Position numbers and translations under genes: made by a program
Part shown: piece by piece, positions 1-7,619 of the stretch
Position numbering within the stretch: position 1 is the first letter of the stretch
Layout of the letters: each line of letters begins with the position of its first letter
Assembly (NCBI GenBank): GCA_016785015.1
Contig: JADHTJ010000029.1
Location: 1-38,278, forward strand
Length of the DNA: 38,278 bases
Reading direction: 5' to 3'
Source: Anaerolineales bacterium
GTDB lineage: Bacteria > Chloroflexota > Anaerolineae > Anaerolineales > UBA11858
The notes under the pieces: generated by a model
Database searches by the model: none
Seen by the model: only the letters and a program-made list of their open reading frames with translations
Told to the model about the DNA's origin: nothing

Positions 1-93
1 GAGTTTGGCCGTCAGGCGCTCGTGATGGCGTTGAAACTGCGTGAGATGGTGGTCATCCCTGAATTAGCCCTTGCTCATCTTGATCAGGTCTGA
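1..93 (+). CDS. 3' end of an unidentified gene (partial)
   Basis: An open frame enters at base 1 and ends at TGA 91-93, giving 30 residues that finish ...AHLDQV. The fragment is rich in Ala, Leu and Val with alternating charges, as in a helical C-terminus. It is too short to assign a family. It faces the response regulator-cyclase gene tail to tail, 31 bases away. I see no clear terminator hairpin between them, only T-rich sequence at about 94-110. The coding call rests on continuity from the window edge and plausible composition. Confidence 0.4.
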   Translation, partial: EFGRQALVMALKLREMVVIPELALAHLDQV

Positions 94-124
94 TTTTCTT
101 GTTTTTTGTGCAAACTTTTCACTG

Positions 125-949
125 TTAAGGTACTAATGGTCTAAGGATTTGATCTGGCGAGTCTGCTTGCAATCTCTTGAAACATTCTTGCATCTCTAGC
201 GCGGTGCGCAAAGCTCGCCGAGTGTCATCCTCCCCACCGATCGGCGCGCCATAGAATGCCATAATGGCATCTCCCAAGAATTTATCAAATGTACCCTGGT
301 TATGGTAAACCAACTCTACCATCTCGTTGAACACAAGATTGAGAATATCAACAACCTGAGGCGCGGGGTGTGAAGCGCTGAAATTAGTGAACTCGCGCAA
401 ATCAGCAAACAACACGGTGATATCGCGGGTTTCGCCACCCAGTTTCAAATAACGGTCGGGATCGGTGAGAATGACATCTGCGATTTCATGGTCAACATAG
501 CGGTTTAGAACCTGGCGCAGCAGGTCATTACGGCTCTCTAGATCATCATGCAAACGTTTAAGCCTCAGCAAAGATCGAACGCGTGTGAGTAAAATGACGG
601 AATTGAATGGCTTTGTAATAAAATCATCCGCCCCAGCCTCAATGGCATTTAACTCTTCGTCTTCAGCATCTAAGGCAGTCACAATGACCACAGGGATGAA
701 CTGGGTTTCAGGGTTTTTTTTGAGCATCCCGCAAACCGTCAACCCGTCCATCTGCGGCATGCGGATATCAAGCAAAACTAAGTCGGGGAGATTCTCTTGA
801 ATGGCTTCCCAGGCTTGCGCACCATTGGCAAAAGCTCGCACGTTGCAACCTGCATCCGTCAGATAGGTTTCCAACAAATCCCTAATAAACCTATCATCAT
901 CTGCGATGAGAATTTCAGGCGGACGAGAAAACTCTTGCGTAAGATCCAT
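125..949 (-). CDS. Response regulator with truncated class III adenylate/guanylate cyclase domain
   Basis: The N-terminal receiver domain (about residues 12-130 of 274) has the acidic pair D17/D18, phospho-acceptor D61 in LVLLDIRMP and K113 in the ITKPF motif. A helical linker (131-170) leads to a class III cyclase domain with both metal-binding aspartates, D183 (FADLREFT) and D227 (FLGDAIMAFYGAP). The domain ends about 90 residues in, after LEMQECFKRL. The usual second half, with the GIG...GE...GN-G and IGD-VN-A-R segments that supply adenine-binding and transition-state residues, is absent and is not found in the sequence that follows. A normal protein would be phosphorylated by a histidine kinase and make a cyclic nucleotide; this one may be inactive or need a partner. 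I chose the ATG at 949 because the receiver fold begins right after it; an in-frame ATG at 1039 would add 30 unconvincing residues. Confidence 0.75.
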   Translation of the reverse strand: MDLTQEFSRPPEILIADDDRFIRDLLETYLTDAGCNVRAFANGAQAWEAIQENLPDLVLLDIRMPQMDGLTVCGMLKKNPETQFIPVVIVTALDAEDEELNAIEAGADDFITKPFNSVILLTRVRSLLRLKRLHDDLESRNDLLRQVLNRYVDHEIADVILTDPDRYLKLGGETRDITVLFADLREFTNFSASHPAPQVVDILNLVFNEMVELVYHNQGTFDKFLGDAIMAFYGAPIGGEDDTRRALRTALEMQECFKRLQADSPDQILRPLVP

Positions 950-1193
950 CGAATACTGTAAGCCTTGAAAGCAAAGGTGAACTACTGATTGAGCTCCCAA
1001 TCCCGTCACTTGTGAAATTTCAGTGCAGGCTTCAGGCATAACCAGCGCCTAAAAACGGGAATCTTTTTTCAATAGAATCTAGTTAATTATACCTATAAAT
1101 TTGATCCTCTGCAGATAAATTCAATAGTTCGTTGGTCATCCTTATAGATGCATACAAATTAAAGGGTGAATAGGATCCGCCGTGGTAAGGGGC

Positions 1194-1216
1194 CACATTT
1201 GGGGGTAGCAAATGTG
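1194..1216. repeat. 8-bp perfect inverted repeat downstream of the sdh operon
   Basis: CACATTTG (1194-1201) and CAAATGTG (1209-1216) can form an 8-bp stem with a 7-base loop. It lies about 40 bases beyond the sdh terminator in the gap before the response regulator gene. No T-run follows on either strand, so it is not a standard terminator. It could be an operator for the response regulator gene or a remnant structure. Confidence 0.35.
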
Positions 1217-1242
1217 ATCTCTCTCACGGCAATTCCATAGAA

Positions 1243-1282
1243 CCAAAATAAAAGAGGAGTGCCCCAATATAAAGAGGCACTC
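1243..1282 (-). terminator. Rho-independent terminator of the sdhCDAB operon
   Basis: On the minus strand a 7-bp stem GAGTGCC/GGCACTC (arms 1276-1282 and 1257-1263) encloses a 12-base loop and is followed by a T-rich tract (complement of 1243-1254). It begins 14 bases after the sdhB stop codon. Confidence 0.75.
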
Positions 1283-1295
1283 AATACTTAAAAAA

Positions 1296-1997
1296 CTAAT
1301 CCAGGCGGGAAGTTGCAATTGCTTTTTTGAGATCACCAATTGCCTGTGTGACTTGAATTTCCCTGGGACAAGCATCCGTGCAGTTGAAGATGGTATGGCA
1401 GCGATAAACGCCATATTGGTCATTGAGCACTTTGAGCCGCTCAGCCGCGGCTTGATCTCTGCTGTCAAAGATAAAGCGATGCGCATTGACCATCGCCGCA
1501 GGTCCGACATATTCTCCATTTGCCCAGAAAGAAGGGCACGAGGTCGTGCAGGCCGCGCATAAAATGCACTTGGTCGTGTCATCAAAGCGTTCGCGATCTT
1601 CGGGGCTCTGCAACTGTTCTTTTTGTGGATTCTCCTCCCCGCCAACAAAATAGGGCATCACCGACTTGTACGAATCAAAGAAAGGCTCCATATCTACGAT
1701 TAAATCTTTTTCAATCGGCAAACCTAAAATCGGTTGGACAGTGACCTTGGTGCCCACATCTTTGACCAATACTTTGCACGCCAGACGATTAACACCGTTG
1801 ATGCGCATGGCATCCGACCCGCAGACTCCATGGGCGCACGAGCGACGATAAGATATAGTTCCATCCTGGTAATCTTTGATCCACTCCAACAGATCTAAGA
1901 TGCGGTCAGTGGGTTCTGCCTCCACAACGAACTTGTCGTAGTGAGGTTTCTTGTCATTTTCGGGGTCATAGCGAAAGATTTTAAGTTTAACTTTCAT
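1296..1997 (-). CDS. sdhB: Succinate dehydrogenase iron-sulfur subunit SdhB
   Basis: This 233-aa protein carries electrons from the flavin subunit to the membrane quinone site in complex II. The N-terminal ferredoxin-like domain binds [2Fe-2S] through C54, C59, D62 and C74; the aspartate at the third position also occurs in E. coli SdhB. The C-terminal domain has C144-C147-C150 (CILCAACTTSCP), C154, C200, C206 and C210, the standard set for one [4Fe-4S] and one [3Fe-4S] cluster. It is the last gene of sdhCDAB, 11 bases after sdhA, and is followed by a terminator. Length and all ligands match the family. Fumarate reductase is a related alternative, but the anchor subunits and the nearby bc complex and icd favour succinate oxidation. 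Confidence 0.96.
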   Translation of the reverse strand: MKVKLKIFRYDPENDKKPHYDKFVVEAEPTDRILDLLEWIKDYQDGTISYRRSCAHGVCGSDAMRINGVNRLACKVLVKDVGTKVTVQPILGLPIEKDLIVDMEPFFDSYKSVMPYFVGGEENPQKEQLQSPEDRERFDDTTKCILCAACTTSCPSFWANGEYVGPAAMVNAHRFIFDSRDQAAAERLKVLNDQYGVYRCHTIFNCTDACPREIQVTQAIGDLKKAIATSRLD

Positions 1998-2008
1998 GGC
2001 TCACGCTC

Positions 2009-3799
2009 CTAGTACACCCGTTTCTTCGGTTTGTAATCAGTGATTGTGACTGGCTTGTACTTTAGTTCAACTTCGTTGTCTTCCAACCAGGCCATGGTGT
2101 GTTTCATCCACTTTTTGTCGTCGCGCTCTTGATAGTCATCACGAGCGTGAGCACCGCGGCTTTCTTTGCGAGCCAATGCCGAGGCAGCTGTAACTTCAGC
2201 CAGATCCAGGAGATTGCTCAATTCCCAGATGTTCAGCAGATCAGTATTGTAAACATCGCCCTGATCTCCCACGCGTACCTCTTTGTAACGTTCTTTCAAC
2301 TCGCGTACCTTATCCAGCGCCATGGCCATGCCATCTTCTACACGGAAGACCCCTACATGGTCATTCATCACTTCTTTCATTTCTTTGGCAATGTCAGCGG
2401 CCTTTTCTTTTCCGCTGCCGTTGCGCAAGCGATCAAATTGCTCACAGCTGAAATCAGCCGCATCCTCGGGTAAAGGTTGGAAGGATGCTCCTCGAGAAAA
2501 TTCCGCCGCCCGTAATCCAGCTTCTTTTCCAAAGACGACGATATCGAGCAGTGAGTTGGTTCCCAAGCGATTGGCACCATGCACTGAGACACACGCCACT
2601 TCGCCAGCGGCATATAACCCCGGCATGATGGTATCTTTCTCATCAATGAACACTTCTGTGCGGGCATTAGTAGGAATGCCGCCCATGGCGTAGTGCGCCG
2701 TTGGCTGCACTGGCATGGGCTGTGTTACCGGATCAACTCCCAAATAAGTGTGACAGAAATCGATAATGTCAGGCAGCTTGGAGAGTATCTCTTCGGCGGT
2801 TATACGGAAGGCTGAGCCGTCGGGTCGGGTACGTCCGTCCAATGCGGCATATTTGTTTACCGTTTCGGGTGTGACATCCAAATAGAGATATCGGTTCCCG
2901 TTGATACCCAGGCCATCCTGCATCTCCAAATACATAGCCCTGCTGACCACATCGCGCGATGCCAGATCTTTGACCGTCGGGGCGTAGCGATCCATGAAGC
3001 GTTCACCCTTATTGTTGAGCAATACGCCTCCTTCACCGCGCACACCCTCGGTGATCAGGATACCCATGCGATAAATACCAGTTGGATGGAATTGGAAAAA
3101 TTCCATATCCTCGGCTGGGATTCCTCGCCGCAAGGTAATCGCAACACCGTCACCCGTGTAAGCGTAGGCATTCGATGTAACTTCCCACACACGGCCATGA
3201 CCACCGGTAGCGAAGATCACTGTCTTTCCGTGGAAGATATGTAATTCGCCCGTTGCCAATTCGAGGGCTATCACACCAGCAGCTGAACCATTGGCAGTGA
3301 TCAAATCAACAACATGGTATTCATCAAAAAAGGTGACCTTGTTCTTGACGCACTGCTGGTAAAGGGTTTGCAGAATCATATGACCTGTGCGGTCTGCTGC
3401 GTAGCATGCTCTGGTAACCGGTTTGCCAGTGTTGTTATTGGTATGCCCACCAAAAGGGCGTTGAGCAATGGTGCCATCGGGATTGCGCGAGAAGGGCAAT
3501 CCCATATGTTCTAGTTCATAAACAACTTCTGGGGCAACATCGCACATAAATTTGATGGCATCTTGATCTCCCAAATAATCGCTGCCTTTGACAGTATCAT
3601 AGGTATGCCAATCCGGGCGGTCTTCCTCGGCATTTCCCAAGGCAGCCCCAACACCACCTTGCGCAGCACCAGTATGGGAACGTGTAGGGTAAAGTTTACT
3701 GAGGACGGCTGTACTGGCTCCCTTTGAAGCATATATCGCAGCCATAAGGCCTGCACCGCCACCCCCAATGATCAGGACTTCGTATTGATGCGTTTTCAT
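2009..3799 (-). CDS. sdhA: Succinate dehydrogenase flavoprotein subunit SdhA
   Basis: This 596-aa flavoprotein oxidises succinate to fumarate in the TCA cycle on the cytoplasmic face of complex II. It starts with a Rossmann FAD motif (LIIGGGGAGLMAA, residues 9-21). H42 in RSHTGAAQGG is the histidine that carries covalent FAD. Active-site elements visible are H238 (FHPTGIY), the R254-G-E loop, R282 in LASRDVVSRA (the position of the proton-shuttling arginine), and the HANRLGTNSLLD motif that contacts FAD and substrate. The C-terminal domain is full length. The gene follows sdhD by 22 bases and precedes sdhB by 11, consistent with one transcript. Confidence 0.97.
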   Translation of the reverse strand: MKTHQYEVLIIGGGGAGLMAAIYASKGASTAVLSKLYPTRSHTGAAQGGVGAALGNAEEDRPDWHTYDTVKGSDYLGDQDAIKFMCDVAPEVVYELEHMGLPFSRNPDGTIAQRPFGGHTNNNTGKPVTRACYAADRTGHMILQTLYQQCVKNKVTFFDEYHVVDLITANGSAAGVIALELATGELHIFHGKTVIFATGGHGRVWEVTSNAYAYTGDGVAITLRRGIPAEDMEFFQFHPTGIYRMGILITEGVRGEGGVLLNNKGERFMDRYAPTVKDLASRDVVSRAMYLEMQDGLGINGNRYLYLDVTPETVNKYAALDGRTRPDGSAFRITAEEILSKLPDIIDFCHTYLGVDPVTQPMPVQPTAHYAMGGIPTNARTEVFIDEKDTIMPGLYAAGEVACVSVHGANRLGTNSLLDIVVFGKEAGLRAAEFSRGASFQPLPEDAADFSCEQFDRLRNGSGKEKAADIAKEMKEVMNDHVGVFRVEDGMAMALDKVRELKERYKEVRVGDQGDVYNTDLLNIWELSNLLDLAEVTAASALARKESRGAHARDDYQERDDKKWMKHTMAWLEDNEVELKYKPVTITDYKPKKRVY

Positions 3800-3821
3800 A
3801 ATGTCAATTCTCCTCTGGGCC

Positions 3822-4244
3822 TCAAGAAGCCAAGACCACGAAAACGGCTACCAGGATCATAAACACCCAGAGCACGAATATGAGCAAGCGAATAACGATT
3901 TGCCAAAATGGACGCTTGATGTAATCTTCCAGGACAACGCGTAAACCGTTCAATCCATGCGTACCCCCAAAGAAGATCGCCAAAAATTGCATGATCTGCC
4001 AAAATCCATTGGCCCACCCAAAGGTAACATCTGGAATGTTGCTATCCAGCACATGGTTGGGGTTGGGGAAAAAGGTCCAGCGCATTAAGGTTCCTAAATC
4101 CATTTGATAACGCGCCCCCATTATCAGGGCTGCTGCCATCCCAATAACTGCCAAAAGGAAGAAGGCCAACCCAGAAAGTCGGGTGAACAGGAACATCAAG
4201 TATTCAAGGTTCCAGCCTGGGTGAGGAACTTTTCTCGTTTGCAT
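3822..4244 (-). CDS. sdhD: Succinate dehydrogenase membrane anchor, SdhD-like
   Basis: A 140-aa protein with three hydrophobic segments that helps anchor complex II and bind haem b and quinone. The first segment contains FTRLSGLAFFLLAV. The segment GGTHGLNGLRVVLEDY supplies a histidine typical of the haem-ligand helix in this family. I chose the ATG at 4244 because AGGAGA lies just upstream (minus-strand text AGGAGAAATAAA-ATG). An earlier in-frame ATG at 4268 overlaps the sdhC stop as ATGA but has no better ribosome site and would add eight basic residues. Which anchor is called C or D follows gene order only. Confidence 0.88.
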   Translation of the reverse strand: MQTRKVPHPGWNLEYLMFLFTRLSGLAFFLLAVIGMAAALIMGARYQMDLGTLMRWTFFPNPNHVLDSNIPDVTFGWANGFWQIMQFLAIFFGGTHGLNGLRVVLEDYIKRPFWQIVIRLLIFVLWVFMILVAVFVVLAS

Positions 4245-4264
4245 TTTATTTCTCCTCATTCCTC

Positions 4265-4654
4265 TCATTCACCAGTGATCATGCGCTGGATCATGATATA
4301 AATTGTCAGGCCATAAATGGGGATAACGACTAACCATTGCAGCCAGGTCATCTCTTTTTGATATCGCAACATACGCGGCCACAGATCGAGAATGATGATT
4401 CTGATCCCATTGATGCCGTGATATAGCACCGAGAAAACAATGAACAATTGGAAAATAACCGACTCGTAGACAATGTTTATGGATATCGCCCAATCACTGC
4501 CCATTTCTTGCGTAAAGAACGAAGCAACAACATGTAAACTAATGAAGACGATCATGCCCAGGCCTGAAATGCGGTGAAGTATCCAGGCCAGCATTGGACC
4601 TCCACCCTTGTATTTCAAACCCTCAAAAAATCCAACTCTCCTGTCTAGTGCCAT
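4265..4654 (-). CDS. sdhC: Succinate dehydrogenase cytochrome b subunit, SdhC-like
   Basis: A 129-aa membrane protein with three predicted spans. HRISGLGMIVFISLHVVASF forms the first span, with the conserved H-R-x-S-G quinone-site region and a second histidine. YHGINGIRIIILDLW forms the second, with the likely haem ligand. The last span is near the C-terminus. It is the first gene of the operon, with a strong ribosome site (GAGAGGAGG) six or seven bases upstream of the ATG. Small size and motif order fit the SdhC/FrdC-type anchors. Confidence 0.9.
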   Translation of the reverse strand: MALDRRVGFFEGLKYKGGGPMLAWILHRISGLGMIVFISLHVVASFFTQEMGSDWAISINIVYESVIFQLFIVFSVLYHGINGIRIIILDLWPRMLRYQKEMTWLQWLVVIPIYGLTIYIMIQRMITGE

Positions 4655-5018
4655 AAATGGCCTCCTCTCGCAGTGAGATGAAGTATGAAATTATCGAAAA
4701 CCCCAATATTATAACCGTTACAAAAACGGATAACAGGTACTGATATTATCGCATCGTTCTATATTCATATTAAGTGACATAGTTCATGGTTTGTTGGTTC
4801 CAGGTATCCTCAACATTCTTCAATCTTCTGTTTTATAATACTGGGTAGTGTTGACATTTAGGGCTTTATCAAGAGTATTAGTCAAAATAAGAAGCAGCTA
4901 TTTCTGGAGAGAAACCTCCAAATTTCAACACGGCCTAATCTGAGGAATTGTAATTCTATTCCATACTACCTACTAAGGCTATAAGTCTTGATAACTTCAT
5001 ATCAATCAGGAGGTACGA
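4655..5018. other. Divergent intergenic region between sdhC and the Rieske gene
   Basis: This 364-base AT-rich gap separates the sdh operon (leftward) from the respiratory bc operon (rightward). It holds a good minus-strand -10 for sdh (annotated separately). A TTGACA at 4851-4856 could be a plus-strand -35, but no good -10 lies at the right distance. TATAAT-like sequence lies at about 4837. CCGTT/AACGG form a short hairpin near 4714-4727. I see no open frame with a ribosome site and no RNA gene. The two operons could be co-regulated from here. Confidence 0.5.
4708..4736 (-). promoter_or_regulatory. Candidate sigma70-type promoter for sdhCDAB
   Basis: On the minus strand a perfect -10 TATAAT (4713-4708) lies 17 bases from CTGTTA (4736-4731), which matches the -35 consensus at three of six positions. 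The predicted start would leave a leader of about 45 bases before sdhC. Confidence 0.45.
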
Positions 5019-5513
5019 ATGACGAAGAAGACCTCTTCTCCCAATTTGAGTCGCCGCGATTTCTCAAAAATCGTGATGGCCTTCTTGGGGTCCATTATGG
5101 GGGCCATCGTAGGGATACCTATCATCGGCTATATCATTTCACCAGCTCTCAAAACACAGACTGTTGATGAATGGGTTTCGTTGGGAGCATTGGATGGCTA
5201 TCCTATCGGCACACCAAAATTGTTCAGTTTTACCCGCACCAAAGTCAATGGCTGGGAGCGCACTACCAACAGCTTTGGGGTATTCGTTCTTAGAAAATCG
5301 GGAGGCGAACTGAAGGTGCTTTCGAATGTGTGCACTCACCTGAGCTGCCGCGTCAAATGGAGCGACGAAGATTCGGCGTATCTCTGCCCTTGCCACGACG
5401 CCCAGTTTGCAATCGACGGCGAGGTAATCTATGGACCACCTCCTCACCCCATGTACGAATACGAGTTCAAGGTCGAGGAAGGCAATATCCTCATTCACCT
5501 GACGGAAGGGTAA
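5019..5513 (+). CDS. qcrA: Rieske iron-sulfur protein of a cytochrome bc complex
   Basis: This 164-aa protein transfers electrons from quinol to cytochrome c on the outer face of the membrane. The N-terminus has a Tat-type motif (S11-R-R-D-F-S) followed by one hydrophobic anchor (about 18-42). The [2Fe-2S] cluster motifs are C105-T-H107-L-S-C110 and C123-P-C125-H126, a complete set with two Cys and two His ligands plus the disulfide pair. It starts the bc operon after a strong ribosome site (CAGGAGGTACGA-ATG). The cytochrome b gene begins two bases after its stop. The symbol follows actinobacterial/firmicute usage and is by function, not established orthology. Confidence 0.93.
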   Translation: MTKKTSSPNLSRRDFSKIVMAFLGSIMGAIVGIPIIGYIISPALKTQTVDEWVSLGALDGYPIGTPKLFSFTRTKVNGWERTTNSFGVFVLRKSGGELKVLSNVCTHLSCRVKWSDEDSAYLCPCHDAQFAIDGEVIYGPPPHPMYEYEFKVEEGNILIHLTEG

Positions 5514-5515
5514 TC

Positions 5516-6187
5516 ATGTCTGGAAATACGGCTGAAAAAATCTTTGCTTGGCTAGAAGAGCGCCTCGGGCTCGAGGCAATATATGCGACAGTTTTGGATC
5601 GCAAAGTCCCTAAAGTAAACTGGTGGTTTACCTTAGGCAGTGCCAGTTTATTCTTAGCTGTGATGCAAGGTCTTACAGGGGTTTTCCTGACCATGTATTA
5701 TGTCCCCTCACCAGATAAGGCCTACGACAGTATTCAATATATCATGAATGGAGTCGCTTTTGGCTGGCTGATCCGCGGCATACACCACTGGGGTGCCAGC
5801 CTGATGGTCATAGTCGTATTCATCCACATGCTGCGCACATTCTTCTACGGAGCCTACAAATATCCCCGTGAAATCACCTGGCTGACCGGTGTATTTTTGC
5901 TGCTCTTCACCCTGGGAATGGGCTTTACTGGATACCTGCTCCCTTGGAATCAACGTGCCTTTTGGGCAACCACCGTGGGAACCGAGATTGTAGGTACGGT
6001 TCCGTTTATCGGGGATTTTCTATTGAAAGCATTGAGGGGAGGCACAGACATCAGCGCTGTGACGTTGGCGCGCTTTTTCTCCGCCCACATTTGGATCCTA
6101 CCCGCCGGTGTGGTTCTGATGATCAGCGTCCATATGTATCTCATCATCCGCCTGGGCATTTCCAACATCCCCAGTGATGAAGAGTAG
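5516..6187 (+). CDS. qcrB: Cytochrome b6-like subunit (N-terminal half of cytochrome b)
   Basis: This 223-aa membrane protein has the four-helix core that binds two b haems. Ligands are H90 and H104 in helix B (RGIHHWGAS, VFIHMLRTF) and H191 and H206 in helix D (SAHIWILP, ISVHMYLIIRLGIS). The spacings of 14 and 15 residues match cytochrome b6 rather than mitochondrial-type cytochrome b. GFTGYLLPWNQRAFW is the conserved Qo-side segment. The protein stops where subunit IV would begin, so cytochrome b is split as in b6f-type complexes. I chose the ATG at 5516, two bases after the Rieske stop; the longer upstream frame only overlaps the Rieske gene. It works with the flanking Rieske and subunit IV-cytochrome c proteins. 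Confidence 0.93.
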   Translation: MSGNTAEKIFAWLEERLGLEAIYATVLDRKVPKVNWWFTLGSASLFLAVMQGLTGVFLTMYYVPSPDKAYDSIQYIMNGVAFGWLIRGIHHWGASLMVIVVFIHMLRTFFYGAYKYPREITWLTGVFLLLFTLGMGFTGYLLPWNQRAFWATTVGTEIVGTVPFIGDFLLKALRGGTDISAVTLARFFSAHIWILPAGVVLMISVHMYLIIRLGISNIPSDEE

Positions 6188-6202
6188 GGAAGGAGATAAA
6201 CC

Positions 6203-7435
6203 GTGAACGAAGAATTCAAGAAAAAATATCACGAGAAATATCTTGCTGCCAAACAGAAGGGTGTCAAATTTTGGCCGGATATCATCTACAAAGATTTAAT
6301 TGTTTCATTCGGACTCTTCTTACTTTTGGTTGGGTTGGCTGCCTTTTTGGGGGTGGCACAAGAGCCCAAAGCAGATCCTAATGATGCCAACTACATACCC
6401 CGCCCGGAGTGGTACTTCCTCTTCCTGTTCGAATTCCTAAAGTTTATCCCCGGAGCCATCGAATGGGTCGGCACCGCAGTGATCCCCGGAATCGGCGTTT
6501 TGATCTTACTCCTGCTGCCATTCATCGACAAGAATCCCTACCGCAACTGGAAAAAACGCAAGATTGGCGTCGCTGTGATGAGTTTGATCGTCATAGGCAT
6601 CATCGGATTGACGGTCCGAGCTGTGATCACCACCCCGGAGCAAGAAGAGGTTGCGCTAGCCGGCTCCATAGCCGAACAAGTCATCCAGGGTCAGGATCTC
6701 TATTCCTTCTGGTGTGCCGAATGCCACCAACCTGAAGGGGAAGGCGGCGAGATCATCGGCGTTGAGGGTATCGAAGATGGCACATTGGTAAAATCCATCA
6801 GCAGCATTGACGAGATGTGGACCCGTACCGATGAAACATTCTACAACATCATCGACCTTGGCCAGCAAGATCTGGGCATGCCGCCTTATGGTTTGGGATA
6901 CGGCGGCGAATTGCAGCGCAGTGAGATCGAAGATATTGTCACCTTTATGCGCTACACCTGGGATGAGCGCGCTGAAATTCCCGAAGATGCTATCATCGGC
7001 ATCCCCTCACTTGCTGAAGGCGAAGTACCCTCCTATGAAGTTCATATTTCGATTGTAGCAAAACGCTACTGCGTTTCCTGTCACCGCCCCGGCAAGGAGA
7101 ACAACGAATACCTGATGCAGACCTATGAGGAGATCCTCACCACTGGCGACAACGCCGACAAGAACGTCATTGCTGGCGACTTGGAGAGCTACATCATCGT
7201 CACGCTGCATCGCGAGTCGATCTTCGATGCCAGCGGCGAAGAGATTATCGGGCCCATGCCGCCTAGCAAAGATCTCAAGGCTGAATATATCGATATGTTC
7301 GAGCGTTGGGTTTTGGCCGGAATGCCAGAGACAGCTGATGAAGCTACAGCACTCTCAGAGCCAATCATGGAAGATGCCGGCGATGCTGCTCCAGCATCAG
7401 AACCTGAAACTGGCACCGAGGCAACCCCGCCGTAA
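6203..7435 (+). CDS. Cytochrome b subunit IV fused to a di-haem cytochrome c
   Basis: This 410-aa protein begins like subunit IV of b6f or the C-terminal half of cytochrome b. Three hydrophobic segments (about 31-52, 88-108, 121-142) surround the Qo motif P68-E-W-Y71. The rest is extracytoplasmic and has two c-type haem sites, CAECH (171-175) and CVSCH (290-294). Likely methionine ligands are M226 (LGMPPYG) and M352 (GPMPPS). The tail after about 378 is Ala/Glu/Pro-rich and looks disordered. One chain therefore supplies half of the quinol site and the electron exit, replacing separate cytochrome c1 or f. The start is GTG at 6203 with AAGGAGAT upstream. It closes the three-gene operon and is followed by a terminator. 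Confidence 0.92.
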   Translation: MNEEFKKKYHEKYLAAKQKGVKFWPDIIYKDLIVSFGLFLLLVGLAAFLGVAQEPKADPNDANYIPRPEWYFLFLFEFLKFIPGAIEWVGTAVIPGIGVLILLLLPFIDKNPYRNWKKRKIGVAVMSLIVIGIIGLTVRAVITTPEQEEVALAGSIAEQVIQGQDLYSFWCAECHQPEGEGGEIIGVEGIEDGTLVKSISSIDEMWTRTDETFYNIIDLGQQDLGMPPYGLGYGGELQRSEIEDIVTFMRYTWDERAEIPEDAIIGIPSLAEGEVPSYEVHISIVAKRYCVSCHRPGKENNEYLMQTYEEILTTGDNADKNVIAGDLESYIIVTLHRESIFDASGEEIIGPMPPSKDLKAEYIDMFERWVLAGMPETADEATALSEPIMEDAGDAAPASEPETGTEATPP

Positions 7436-7462
7436 GAGAAGTCCAAAAAAGTATTGAAACAT

Positions 7463-7504
7463 AGACATCGGAAGTTTCCGAAACTTCCGATGTCTTTTCT
7501 TTTT
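7463..7504 (+). terminator. Strong Rho-independent terminator of the bc operon
   Basis: A perfect 15-bp stem (7463-7477 with 7481-7495) with a 3-base loop is followed by TTTCTTTTT. The core ATCGGAAGT is shared with the palindrome near 32.8 kb, suggesting a repeated stem-loop type in this genome. Confidence 0.9.
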
Positions 7505-7510
7505 AATCAT

Positions 7511-7616
7511 TGATGTTACGCAACCTAAAGAGAACTATCCCTGAAAATAGGGAGTGGGGACGAAGTCTCCACCCCTCCCCTATTTTCAGGACTTTCCCGC
7601 TACGTGTGCGTATTAT
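7511..7616. repeat. MITE/REP-like palindromic element, copy 1
   Basis: A central imperfect palindrome has outer arms CCTGAAAATAGGG (7540-7552) and CCCTATTTTCAGG (7578-7590). The interior is G-rich then C-rich (AGTGGGGA, then CTCCACCCCTC). The element is bounded by TTACGCA on the left and TGCGTATTA on the right, in inverted orientation. The same plan recurs at 27631-27733 (ATAGGG, GTGG, short loop, CCACCCC or GCACCCC, and TACGCA ends), so these look like two diverged members of one family. It lies between convergent genes and carries no open frame. A non-autonomous transposable element is the best guess. Confidence 0.5.
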
Positions 7617-7619
7617 GAG

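Noticed and set aside
2099-2693. Plus-strand open frames opposite sdhA
   Set aside because: They are antisense to a conserved gene, lack ribosome sites and have no recognisable domains.
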